Positions 9,555 to 21,478 of a stretch of DNA of 64,000 bases are shown here, piece after piece (position 1 is the first letter of the stretch; every line of letters starts with the position of its first letter). This DNA is from Tethya wilhelma. Taxonomy: Eukaryota > Porifera > Demospongiae > Tethyida > Tethyidae. The stretch is from positions 5,863,113 through 5,927,112 of the forward strand of contig CAXIPT010000006.1 in NCBI GenBank assembly GCA_964030475.1, read 5' to 3'. The notes beneath the pieces were generated by a model. It was not told the DNA's origin. It was given only the letters and a program-made list of their open reading frames with translations, and did not search any database. The position numbers were made by a program, and so were the translations under genes.

Positions 9555-12500
9555 TCAATATCCATCATCATTTGAATTAGATCCATAGGAGGAGGTGGAC
9601 TCCTGACGGGACTGGCTGGCCACACCCATCTCTTCCGATGAGCTAGTAGAAGAGGAACACCCCCTGGACCTCATCACATTGTGGCAGTCTCTTCTTGCAC
9701 ACTTTTTGGCAGTTGCAGATGTGATGCTTTGCTCAGGGTCACAGCTGGGTGCACCCATTGCAGCTGGTGTTGGTGGACCATTAATATTACAGTCTACGAA
9801 CCCTGAATCTTCAACACCCCTCTTGACCTCATCGCTTGGTTTGACAGTTTTTTTCTCAGCAGAAGATTGTTTTGGTGAATTTTGGAAGTTTTCTTTGTCA
9901 GTTTCTCTTTCAGTTCTCTCCTCATCAGGTGGCAAGGGACGTGGCTCGTTAGTTTCAAACTCCATTTCCAGTTTGTCTTCAACACCACTCTCTGGTTCTT
10001 CCTTGGCCAGCCCTCCACCACCATCACTGCTGGGCTCTTCAGGCACAAGAACAGTCACTGCAGTAGAAGTAGCAGTTATAATGTTCTCGTCATCACCATG
10101 ATGGTGAGGCTCTTCATCTGGAGTGGTTGCTAGCAACTCCACACCGTCCTCACTTGTTGCATTCAATGAATTTACTGTCACTTTTTTATACTTACAACAG
10201 CTGCTGCCACAGCAACAATGCAACAGGCCTTTCCATTTTACACACCAGTTGGTTTTGAATGAGGAAAGTCTATATATACATTTTTTCTTGCTCCATTTAA
10301 AGATTTGTCTCACAGGAGTAACATAGGCCAGGAGGACGACTGTGATGATGAAGACAATGGCTCCACAGGTGTAGGACAGGACCTCCCAGTAGGCGGGGCC
10401 TGGGGAGCACCCATGGCACACACAGTCTCTGGGGACTGTACAAGGCATCACAAATATACCCAGCAGTATATCAATACACAATATACTGTATGTATGTACC
10501 TCTCTGATAGGGACCAACAATATGAGGTAGTGTCATTGGGTCTTGGTCTGTCAGAGATAAAGAGTTAAAGTTCCTTCAACTGGTGAGCCACTGAATAGAA
10601 CAATGGGAGCTTACATTGACAATATGCTGACTCAGCAAACCCAACTTGGCGATCCTTTCTATTGAAGACAGTATAAAAGCCCAACATCACATTCCCACCA
10701 ATCACAGAGCCTGCAGGGAGGACAGAGAAGAGATCGAGAGAGTTTGGTTCCCAATTCCCACAAGGAGGCTAGCCACAAGGAGATCATTCCTGGGCTCCAT
10801 CACTAGCTACTTGTACAGTGAACACACATGCAGGTCATTGTCAAGGAAACTAAATCAATCAATCATGGTGCACATGTGCATGGTAACGGTTGCTATCAAT
10901 GAATGAGGTATACGATAGCATACTATGGTAGTACCTCTTTCTCTTCTTTTGATGCCAAATTCAAAGAATTCACAATCTTTCAAACAATTTGTCTCCACTT
11001 TATCGTCATGGGAACCCAGCACTCGACGAAGATAGATCTAGAGAATAATAAGAATTTTTGATCAACTAATGTTATCATAGCTTCACAATATTCATTGCCA
11101 GAGAGTGCAGACCAATAATTTTTGTTGCAGCATGTAGGGATAAAATCATTGTACACTTTTTAAACATATTTATGATAGCCATGAATATCAGGCTAGTGGG
11201 GTAATGACGCACAAGACAGACATTAATGACGTGAATACACAAGTTTGAATGATGCATAACCTACGCTCACATCTGTAAAGAAAACAATTATTTATAAAGA
11301 AATTTAGTTGCCAATGGACAAAACAAAAAAAAACAAACTATCATGCATTGCATGGAGTATATAATATAGATATTATGAAGCATTGGGGTAGCTATGAGTG
11401 TATAATTATACCTGAGGTGTCACGGCCAGGCTGAACTCCTGACTGGAGTTTTGACTGGTAGCAAAGCCAACATAGATCACTGGGAAGACATCGTAGATGT
11501 AACCTTTGTCTTCTGTAGGCCACGCCAGTAATGACTCTCCCAGCCAGAATGACTCAGGAACACTCAGTCGCTCACTAGCCTACATGCACATGCATATTGT
11601 TAGATATTGTGGCATATAAAACGTATGCAGGCTGCAATTATTATTATTACAATAATTTTATTGAACTGTTAAACTATGAAAGCGACCAGGAACTATATTA
11701 TACATACAATGTGTAGTGTTATATAGAGATAATAGCACAACTAAAATTAATTCTTGTTCTCCATGGGCATGAAAAAAAAACAGCAATGGTGAACTGACAA
11801 AATTAATCTGAATGATGAATAACCTCATGCTCAATTCTAAACTTTATAAAGGAATTTAGCAAAACCAATTTACTGCAAATTTAATTTGACAATGGCCACA
11901 CACAACACACAGAATCAGTTATAATTGTGCACTTGTACGAATGGTCCAAGAATATCTTCATCTTCAGAATCAGGCTCCTCCTCCTCACCATCTGCCACGT
12001 CCAAGTCCTTGTCATCACGGTCTCTCTCCTTTGACTCTAGATCTACAGAGTCATCCTCATCACAATCTGCAGCGATCCTTTGAGTGAGGAGGGGCTTGGG
12101 ACCTTCGGGGACTAGTTTGAACAAGATACACTTCTCAACATTTGGTACTTTCTTGAAGAACTTTGATCGAATGCATCTTGTCTCACATTGAGGGGAGGGG
12201 GAGTCCCTAACTTCCATGGCGATGTAACCCTTTCCTCCGATATGCATATGAGCCCGCTTGAAGACATACGAACTGGAGCTGTCAAAGTTGAGAGAGTGGA
12301 TATTGAGGGTTGTGCGAGTGTCACCTTGCTGGTGGAGGGTAAGATACACATATCTCCTCTTGACAAATTCCTTTGTTTCCAACGGGACATTGCTCCTCCG
12401 TTTCACTTCAACGTATCTGCGATCACCATTGCTATCAGAGACAATCTTAAACTTGTCATCAGAGAGTTCTGCAGTGACAAACCGAAAGAGAGTAGCATCG

Positions 12501-15500
12501 TCAGAAGAACTAGTTCCAACAATCTTGTCATCTTCATTCACCATCCAGTAGACAGGATCAGAGTTCTTGCTAGGCTTGCACAAGATGCGAAACTGTCGGC
12601 TCTCCTTAATCTCACCTGCATGCACAAGCACAAACATATATACACTGATCATGGCATGGTGCCTGAAAATTCAATCTTTAACAAACCTAAAGGAACCCTC
12701 CTGATGCATGCATATAGAGCTGCTCAGGTAAATGTCTAGTAAGTTGGCAAAATTAACAGTTTCTATGTACATACACTGCATGATTCCAGGCCTTGTGACT
12801 GCAATATACTTACTTTCTTCTTTGGTTCTCTCCTTGATGTACTCCACGAGAGCTGTCTTCATGACCATTCGGAGGAACTGGCCAGGTTGAAGGAGCCGGT
12901 GTATTGGCTTGAGATCAATAGCTATCACTCCTTCCTTCACAACTTTTCCATCGACTATTTCACCAATCTTATTGACATTTGTCAAACGCACACTCTTAAA
13001 TTTCTCTGCTCCAGCAGAAAAGCCAGCTACACCAACCTTTGTTGCTTTGGCCAGCACTCCAGCACTCAACCTGCGTTTCTCCTGAGCTCCAGTCAAGGTT
13101 TGACACTCGTATGCTCCAAGTGTCAGCTTGTGCACGTAGTGTGTGACCTGAGCTTCCTTCAAGAAATACTTACAGGCTTCCTCAATCTCTTGAACTTCCA
13201 TTGAACTACTATGGCGAGGATTTGGAAGATAATTAAGAAACTTTTCAGCAGGAGTATCCCCTTTCAGTTGTGGCACAGGCTTATCACTCCTTGGTATGTT
13301 GTTGTGCTTGTCTTGCATTTGACGTTGCTTGATGATTCTGAGAATGGAATGACAGAGCTTCTCTTCAAACTTCATGCAGCCTTCACTGGAGGTCTCTGTT
13401 CCACTCATGCAGCTGTCAGAGAGACATTTCTCTCTAGAATCATGGAGGCTGACACAGTCGTTGAAGTCAAAGCTCCTTGTCTCCACTCTGCACACACGGA
13501 CACTCTTACTAACACACTCCTTTTGAGAGTGATCACCGAAACACTTTATTTCCACGACGCCATTTGGTTCATCAAATGATGCCATGACTTTCTGCTGATG
13601 CTCCTTTGTACTGCGAACTACCTCTTCACTTTCCTCTAGCCTTGCATTACCCGTGGTCTCAACGATGTCGGTTAGAGCAATGGCTCTCATTTGATAGCGG
13701 GTGATTATGCCAGACAGTGAGGGGAGGGTGGCATCCACAGCTCGGCCGAGACCAAGCTTCTGAAGAGTATCAACTGTCAGTACAGACTGAGTGTCCTGGC
13801 TGGTAAGACAGTCAGAAGAACCATGATGTTCTTCAAGCTTCTCTCTAACAAAGTGGTCAAGTTCATTTCCAACCTTCTCTTGTTTTTCAGAAGACTCACT
13901 AGTGGTCTGCATCATGCACTAACACCTATCACAATGATCAACAATGAACTGGGAATTCAGAGCTGAGTTTAATAAACCACTACAATTTTGTGATTTAATT
14001 CAGCGATCCAAGCTAGAACCTGCAGCTGCTACAGACATCAGTAGCATTTGTTATATAGGCTGACTTGCCTAGCTTTAATCTGGTGCACTGGCATAATATA
14101 TTATGTGTGACTGCCAGTTTGTCTATACCAGCTGTAACATCCGTTTAATCAATTACAGCTCTCTCTCACTCACAATGACACCACTGATCAAAATATTTAG
14201 TTTCAGTTCACAGCTAGACCACAGAATCATAGATATCCGTTAACTTGTTAGCGCTATATAGTTGGTTGCTTAGACAACACCAATGCATCAATTTAGACAT
14301 GCATGCAATATGTACCTGAAAGGTTGATGAGAGAGCTCTCTGCAATACTGTAAAGACTTTTACAGGAAAGAAAATGTCAGTGGTCCCTGAATCCACGATG
14401 GTTTGGTCATTATTGAACTATAACAAATAAAGAAAGATAAACTATAACTATTATGCATATAGAGGACCAAATCATATCAGGAAACATAATTATTATTACT
14501 GTAGCTTTGTATAAACCATAAATCAGCTATATATACCTCCTTGCAAGGGACGTTGATCTGAGTATTGCCAACAGTGAGATTTGTGATGACAACGCTGTAG
14601 TACTGCTCCTTGTGGATGTCTGTGTAGTGGATACTGCCTCTATAGTCGGTAGGATCAGAGCCACCCAGCACCTGGAGATCAAGATGAAAAACAAAGTTAA
14701 TAAAATGAAAGAGACAAGAGTAAAAATCAACTCTATCTAGTGTTCCTCACCATCGTGCCATCTCTGCGCTCAGTCTGGTTGAGCTCAGGATCATCAGTGG
14801 GCGGACAGAGCTGTATTGAAAACACATCCTCCATGTTATTGTCCTCTCTGAATGAGTCCCAAAAAGTTTTGATAGAGGAGTCAGGCTGAAAGGATAACAC
14901 ACACAGTACATTCAAATAACTATAATAATAAGCATAGAAAACAAACAGCCAAAACCACACAACCATGCAGTAATACCCAGAGCAGCTGCTGCTGCATGCA
15001 TGCATGCATTGAGACCATTGCACCACATGCAGTGTTCGAGACTATACAGTGTATCCAGCCTCATTCCTTGCATGCATGGCTCCCAGAGACCCCTCTGCAT
15101 CAGTGAGACCATACCCAGCAGAAAATGCATATCGAAAAACGTCAAGGGACCCTGTGACCAATGCTATATTGTAGCCTAGTAGTGTGTGGACACCATGCAA
15201 GTGTACCTTAGCCAGTGAGCTGTAGGCCATGCCCATTATCCCCTCCCATTCAGCAGTTGGCAGGAAGAAATTGTTAGCTTTTGTGATGAGAGTAAATTGA
15301 GCCAAGAATCTGGATGCCCCTCCAATTGATATGTAATCTTGAGAGAGTGTCCCAGACCACTCACCAGCTGTGTAGGACACACTCACACTCCTAGCAAGGT
15401 CAGTGTAGGAGGATGACCTAGGGGGAGAGATGGGCATCACTGCATGGCTCTATCATGAGAATCTATACAGCCTAGCTATAGTGACACATGCACAGACAAC

Positions 15501-16687
15501 TATCACACTATATAGCTACATATAGCTATACTGGGTAGAATCCATAGACTGAGGCAAGCCCCGTTACAACTCTTGGTAAGAATTTTCCAGGGAGAACCCC
15601 CTTAGTGGTGTATGCTTACCTATAGTATTTCACAAAATTCTTGCTAGAAATAACAGTTACTATGGTTTACCATAATTTTATAGTTCTCCTGAATCAGCTA
15701 GCCACTCAATAAATAAAACCTAACTAGCTAATTATATCAATTCCTACAAAACCAAGCATTGTGCAATAATCTTGTTAGTAATCATGTCCAACACAGTTCC
15801 TAAACTAGTACATTGGGCACTATGAAATCAGTGACAGTATGTAGCTAGCTGCTCTACACATGTAGTAGTATTGTATTGTCTGTGTAAAATCCAAACGATT
15901 TTCAGTATCAATGTGTTTGTTATATTACACATATGCATGTATGTATACTTACATATCGATCTGAAAATAGCTGTCTGTTGATAGACGGGCACGCCCAGCA
16001 ACAGCAAAGTTAGCGGAGCCAGTATCAACGAGAAAACAAAACTGCATATGTGTAGAGAAGAGCACAGGGGCCAGCTATATAGCTATTACATTATTATATA
16101 CAATGTCATATGCATGCTCATAACTACAGCACAATAACTGTACAAGGGAGATAATCATCTCTATTCAATACAGCTGTCTGGTGTGTAGGAAAGGGGGTGG
16201 CTATGACAGCACATTTTATGAATAGAGACACATGCAAACAGCAACCAGCTTTGCTAAAGTGATAACAGTGGCATAATTAACAAAGCTAGCTGCTAGATCA
16301 ACAACTGTAGATTGCCTGACTGACCTCCTGCAGAGTGCCTGTTCCCATGGCAACTCTGGCACAATAGCCTTCATTTGGTGAGCCTCTCAGAGACACTCTG
16401 TACACCCGGGCTCCTTCATGGACCATCCTTGAATCACGGAGCCCCACTCCATCTTGAGAAGGCTGAGGGAGGGCTTGGACAGAGTGAAATGAGTAGCTGT
16501 AAACAATCACTAAGAGAAATGTTGGGTTTCCACCCGCTCTTGTTGCTGCCCAAGATCCAAGTTGCAGACAGTTAGCACTTGATAGCAACAACAGAAGCAA
16601 CATCAGGAGGGAACTGTAGAGTAAAACTCTGGAGCCATTCGATGATTTATTAGTCTTTATAGCTGTCACTGTCACAGCAGCTTTCAT
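9555..16687 (-). CDS. BACE: BACE-like (beta-secretase family) transmembrane aspartic protease
   Basis: Ten exons join in phase to 760 residues: 16687-16325, 16041-15953, 15417-15207, 14885-14751, 14671-14537, 14417-14316, 11579-11412, 11037-10935, 10710-10615 and 10435-9555. The protein has a hydrophobic leader (LLYSSLLMLLLLLLSSANC), then catalytic DTGS (Asp127) and DSGT (Asp320). BACE-type motifs are WEGIMGMAYSSLA, EQYYSVVITNLTVG, SFWLGESL, DVFPVIYVGF and IGGNVMLGFYTVF. A single transmembrane helix lies at about 490-514. Vertebrate BACE cleaves membrane proteins such as APP in acidic endosomes. Unlike the roughly 24-residue tail of human BACE1, this tail is about 245 residues, acidic and Ser/Thr-rich, after a Cys-rich juxtamembrane patch (CCCGSSCC). 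The intron between exons 6 and 7 hosts another gene. The start is uncertain because the frame stays open upstream to 17428. Confidence 0.85.
11590..11914. other. intron of the BACE-like gene, AT-rich
   Basis: Between exon 7 of the protease and the stop of the nested gene. AT-rich with no coding signal. It probably includes the nested gene's 3' UTR. Confidence 0.5.
11915..13915 (-). CDS. unrecognised 600-residue protein nested in a BACE-like intron
   Basis: Two exons, 13915-12814 and 12615-11915, join at phase 1 (GTAAGT donor, TGCATGCAG acceptor) into 600 codons starting at a true ATG. I do not recognise the family. The first third is charged and Ser-rich. Residues about 240-370 look like a compact domain (FLKEAQVTHYVHKLTLGAYE, GVAGFSAGAEKF, then GVIAIDLKPIHRLLQPG). 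Residues about 370-530 are beta-rich, with repeated phrases (FRILCKPS, YWMVNEDDK, RRYVEVK, YVYLTLHQ, GYIAMEVRD) that suggest a beta-trefoil-like or similar fold; this is a guess. The C-terminus is strongly acidic (DGEEEEPDSEDED). There is no signal peptide or TM. It lies wholly inside one protease intron on the same strand, so it needs its own promoter or arises by alternative processing. Confidence 0.75.
13916..14315. other. intron of the BACE-like gene upstream of the nested gene
   Basis: Non-coding on both strands. It must hold the nested gene's promoter; no TATA box or other element stood out. Confidence 0.4.
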
Positions 16688-17428
16688 CCACTCACACACA
16701 GACCTAAGATAACATATTGGAGTGGTTTCCTTTCTCAAAGCATGTTCTAGGCACTCGACATCGACATGATCACATGTTGGCCGCAATGTTAAAGAATTCT
16801 GTGAGATTGCAATTGCATTCTGTGAGATACTATTGTCCATTGTTGGGTACATAGAGTTATCTTTTGTAGTCTTTGTTGGACAGGTGCTTGTAGATCCCAC
16901 AGTGACACCACTGTTGAGTGTTTTAAGGAAAGAATTTCTCAGGGAAGAGAACTTCTCAAGTATTTTCAAGTGAGTAGTCACATCAAACCAATGCTTGGAG
17001 TTACACAGTATACAGTCACTCAACCATGACTGTTTTTGAGCTTCAATAGAAAAACTTTGTCTCGTTAACATTGGAAAAACGACATATTCAAACACATTGT
17101 CAATCCTTTTTTCAATTTCAGATAAAAAATCTTCTAAAAAGTTTTTTGAGGTCACTGCCATGAAGAATTTGTGCAGCCTGACATCATCTCCAGCAGTGTC
17201 ATTGTTGAGCCTGTTGTCCAGCACAGAGTCTGCATTGAATGCACTGCACCTATATAGTCCCAGTGAATCACATTGGATGAGATTTGGGGCAAAAATCAAT
17301 AATGATCTTTCGAATTGTAACTGTCTTGCTTCTCTCATTGCTCTAGTTCTACCAGCAGATGCAGAAGACCTGACACCATTACCAGGTTTATAAACCACAG
17401 GAGATGTTGCTTGAATCCAGTGAAACAT
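16688..17428 (-). CDS. unrecognised ORF contiguous with exon 1 of the BACE-like gene
   Basis: From a true ATG at 17428 the frame is open for 247 codons and runs straight into the protease leader with no stop. It looks coding: mixed composition, no repeats, with helical segments such as EDFLSEIEKRIDNVFEYVVF and HLKILEKFSSLRNSFLKTL. I do not recognise it. It may be a cytosolic N-terminal extension of the protease, in which case the leader becomes an internal signal-anchor. Alternatively it is a separate upstream gene or exon leaving through the donor-like GTGT/GTGAGTGG just before the protease ATG. Transcript evidence is needed to choose. Confidence 0.5.
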
Positions 17429-17554
17429 GATTTATGATCTCACAAAATGAAAGAGCTCAAAATCATTATCTGCAAAACATCTCTTAGTATAGTGATCTTG
17501 AATAACATTATTACGTAATCGTGACGTCACAAACTGAGGAGCGAGCTGCTGATC

Positions 17555-18769
17555 ATGCCAGCGACGAGAAAGCGAGCTAGAAAGGCAGATTCCTCTCAGT
17601 TGGAGGTTGAGCTGGACAAACTGTCATGTGAGGAGATCAGAGAAGAGTTCATCACCATCGGTGAGAACCCGGGGCCTATCAATGACTCCAACAAGTAAGA
17701 TATGCAGATATGTTTATATGTGGATGGATGTGTATCAGGTGCAGTGTATGAAATCACACCTGTGTAAAAAAAATTATCTAGCCTATTAGCCAAACACGAG
17801 CAAATACTCTATAATGAGTACTACAGTATTTATATCATGCTAATGGTGTGTGCATGGATGACGTCTGAAGGAATTCCAAACATAATTCGTTCATTAATCT
17901 CTGCCTCTGGTATGGGTACTACAAGGCCATCTTGTTGCTGACGTCAGCAACTAAAGTTGTCCCTCTACAAATAGTCTAGTCAATTTGACCATGTTGTTGC
18001 ATCATAGCTGGCAACTTCAGAGGCACTTTGGCACAGAGATGGTCTTGGGAAATTGCCTGATCCCTCCCTTGTATCCTTGAAGATACATGTGCAACCAACA
18101 AGCCTCTCTCTCTCTCTTTCTCTCCACCCACAGAGGAATCTACATCCGTCAACTAGCAAGGAAGAAGTTGAAGCTGGACACAGAGACATCGACCAGCAGC
18201 ACCTCGTCCTCCCCCTCCTTAGCCACACCCCCCACCACCAGTGATTCTCTCACCAGGAGTCCCATCTCCCTGGCCGCCACCAGCAGCAGTCGGTCCCCTC
18301 CTCCCAGACCACGGCCTGGACCATCCCTGACAGCCTCCGCCCTCTCCTACACTCCCACTGGCTCCTTACTGCCAGGTAGCTCCAGCTGTATTGTATCATG
18401 GTAGCCTTCGTGTGTTTACTATCGAGTGGTATTGTTTTATCTTCGACTGTTACTACGGAGCTACTGTAAGTCATGTGATTCATTATCTCTTCATTAGGAA
18501 GGGGTCATACTCCAAAGGTCACTAGACCACCACTAGCATCATCATCAGCAGCAGCAGCTGGTACAGGGAGGGCAGCAGTTGGAGGGGACAGGAGAAAGAA
18601 GATGACAAAGGTAGGGCTGATTCACCTGCTGCTAGTGCCATAGCTACCACACCTGTCTGTGTGTCTGTGTCTCTGTGTGTGTTTGTGTGTGTGTGTAGAG
18701 CATTTGGGACTTTGAGATAAAAGGACTGACGGCTGCTACATTCACTCCCTTCACTGATGATGGGTGAGC

Positions 18770-18805
<36 letters not shown>

Positions 18806-18806
18806 N

Positions 18807-18859
<53 letters not shown>

Positions 18860-19752
18860 GTAGGTAGGTAGGTAGGTAGGGAGTTATCTTACATCTGTAG
18901 TTCTGTCAGTTGTTTGTTTGTTTGTGGATCATGGTTCCTGTAAATAGTGTTGTTTTGATGTTGACTTTGACTTTGTGCGTTGCTTTGTTGTCATAAACTT
19001 GTACGATCAATTATGTGCACCCCTACATCCAGTGAGGTGAATCCGGCCGTGATACCTCAGTACGTGAGGCACCTGAAGAGCACTGGCGTTAATAATGTGT
19101 TTGGTGAGTGAAGCCGTGTGTTGAGTAAGCACTCACATGCCTAACTCTGTCAAGATCAATAACGATCCATTAACGAGAGGGTATCTCCCAAATTAGCCAC
19201 TGCACGTTAAATTCCTGTAAGCTACTTTTGCTGAGTTGGCAATTTTTTGCTGACCCAGCAAGGTGAGCTCTTCTCTCTTATGTCCATCTCCCTGTCTTCA
19301 TCTCCCCCTCCAGTGAATGGCACCACTGGTGAGAGCCTCTCTCTCACGGTGGAGGAGAGGAAGCTGCTGGCCAGTGAGTGGGTCAAGGCAGCTGCTGGAA
19401 AGTGAGATGGCTTCATTGAAATCTCTTTGAAATTATTTCACTTCAACTTTTGATTTTTCTTTTACTTTTGTATTTCTTTCTTCTCCTCAGTTTGACAGTC
19501 ATTGTTCACGTTGGCACTGAGAACCTCAAGAACACCTGTGAACTGGTAATGCTCCACTATATACTACAGTACACCTGTTACTATGGTAACTCAATCATGA
19601 TGATGGTCACTGTGTCTGCAGGCCCAGCACGCACAGGCCATTGGGGCAGCTGCCATTGGAGTCATGCCATCAACATTCTTCAAACCAGCCACCATAGGTG
19701 AGGCTTGTAGTAGCACTGCCAATGCACACAGCACTGTGATGCAGTGATGATG

Positions 19753-19801
<49 letters not shown>

Positions 19802-20653
19802 AGCATCTTATCCTCTACCTTGAGAAGGTCGGTCTAGCTGCCCCCAACCTCCCCATGTATTACTACCACATCCCAACCTGTACCCGAGTCAACTGTGAGT
19901 CCCTCACCAATATGGATCACAAGTCTCTAGCTATGACATTGTGTTTGTTTTGATACCTATTACAGTTTCCATGGAAACGTTCCTTGACTCCGCCTCCTCT
20001 CGTCTCCCGACCCTCAGGGGGTTAAAGTACACTGATATGGATCTCTCAGAGTTTGGAAGATGTGTTGTTGCCAATGGATACAAATATCAGATGGTCTATG
20101 GCTGTGACCAGGTGAACACAGCTCTCTCTTTCTTTCACTCTCTGTGATTGTGTGTGTTAATTGCATTCTCAACCCCCATTGCCTGCAGCAACTGATTGGT
20201 GCTCTGGCCCTGGGTGGAGTTGCTGCCATTGGAAGGTGAGATAGTGATGGGGGAACAGACAAGACATGGTTGACTCTCACTTGTTCCATCCTGTGTTATG
20301 GTGCAGCACTTATAACTATGCTGGCAAGCTAAACAATCGTCTGTTGAGTTGCTTTGAGAGAAATGACTTGGAGGGAGCTAGGCTGGAGCAGAGAAGATCG
20401 CAGGCATCCATCAAACTACTCCACAAATATAGTAAGATTCACAGTCAAAGATTTTAGCTTGTACTCACTCTCTCTCTCTCTCTCTCTCTCAGTCCCCCTG
20501 GCGGGGGGTCAGGCTGGTGTTGGTAAGGAGTTCATGAGGATGGTGGGGGTCAACCTCGGTCCCCCTCGGCTCCCTGTGTTGCCCCTCTCCCCAGAGGGGG
20601 TCAAGAACCTCACCTCTGACCTCAAGGACATTGGCTTCTTTGAGTGGTCTTGA
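17555..20653 (+). CDS. NPL: LEM domain-N-acetylneuraminate lyase fusion
   Basis: Thirteen exons join with matching phases into 473 codons: 17555-17694, 18134-18375, 18498-18610, 18699-18763, 19033-19103, 19314-19401, 19491-19545, 19622-19697, 19802-19894, 19966-20111, 20189-20235, 20307-20431 and 20493-20653. Residues 20-60 form a LEM domain (LSCEEIREEF, ENPGPINDSN, GIYIRQLARKKLKL), which in emerin/LAP2/MAN1 binds BAF at the nuclear envelope. A Ser/Pro/Arg-rich linker (61-165) follows. Residues 166-473 are a full sialic acid aldolase, cleaving Neu5Ac to ManNAc and pyruvate: the substrate loop GTTGES (213-218), YYYHIP with the catalytic-type Tyr, Schiff-base Lys335 in GLKYTD, GSTYNYAGK and MGPPRLP-like NLGPPRLP. 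A possible internal start (MTK) at the end of exon 3 would give a normal-length lyase, so two products from one locus, or two genes, remain possible. Confidence 0.8.
18776..18856. repeat. (TG)n microsatellite with single-N gap
   Basis: About 80 bases of TG repeat inside intron 4 of the LEM-NPL gene, broken by one N at 18806 that marks a contig join. Confidence 0.95.
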
Positions 20654-21478
20654 CTTTACTCTAGGTATAATTATGGAGTTGGTATAATTTATTAATACTC
20701 TAAATATCTATTCTACTCTATAGCAATTCCAGAGATATATATTATTTTATTTAATATGTTGTTTTATACATTCTTGCTGCAGTGTATAATTGTGTTCTTT
20801 TAACAATTAATATTGGCTATGTAAAATGTAAATTCATATCAGGTATATAGTACAGTAGAACCTCTGATAATGGACCCTCCGAGATAGGGACTTCTCAACA
20901 AATTTATATATAAAGGACAATTCTTAGTTCCCAAAAATTCCAATTCCCTATTGTAGCAATACAAACAGAACCTCCAAGAAGAGGACAACCTCTATCTCTA
21001 CAAAGGACAATTAAAAAGACAATGAATGCATGCGCAATAAAGGCTCATGACAATTAATAATACATGCAGTTTCACGATCCCCCCCCCCCCACACACACTC
21101 TAGACTCACTACACGACTGGAGTACATGCAACAAATCAGAACAATAAAAATAATATTATTAAGCAACTTTGATGAGTCACAAATTAACGATAAACTGGGC
21201 AATATAAAACACACAATCTAGCAATATACAGATCTATACACAGTCATGTGACACAATCAGAGCCACAATCATAGCTATACTATAAGAACAGAACAGAAAG
21301 AAGACACATTAGCTCGAGGTAACATTGTCAGTGGTGCTATATAGTGTGAGTGTGAGACAACATCCTGCACAAGGCAGGCAGGAGTTGAGGTAGACAGGCC
21401 ATAAGATATAATTATCGCAGTGTCTGTGTATATACAACAGTAGGAGCTGTAATCTCAGCAAGGTGGACTGGTGGGTGG
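20654..21478. other. convergent spacer with a pogo/mariner-like element remnant
   Basis: Between the 3' ends of LEM-NPL (+) and the IkB-like gene (-). At about 20861 the sequence CAGTAGAACCTCTGATAATG resembles the CAGTAGAACCTC terminus common to pogo/Tigger-type Tc1-mariner elements. Related phrases follow to about 21012 (AGAACCTCCAAGAAGAGGAC, ACAAAGGACAATT). No matching opposite end or transposase is visible, so it is a truncated copy. Confidence 0.55.

Noticed and set aside
12188..12739. 183-codon plus-strand ORF
   Set aside because: Antisense shadow of the nested two-exon gene; no splice sites or homology of its own.
16687..17428. Treating the whole 376-codon ORF as exon 1 of the protease
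   Set aside because: Possible, but the hydrophobic leader right after an internal ATG is exactly what a secreted aspartic protease needs, so the internal start was preferred and the extension listed separately.
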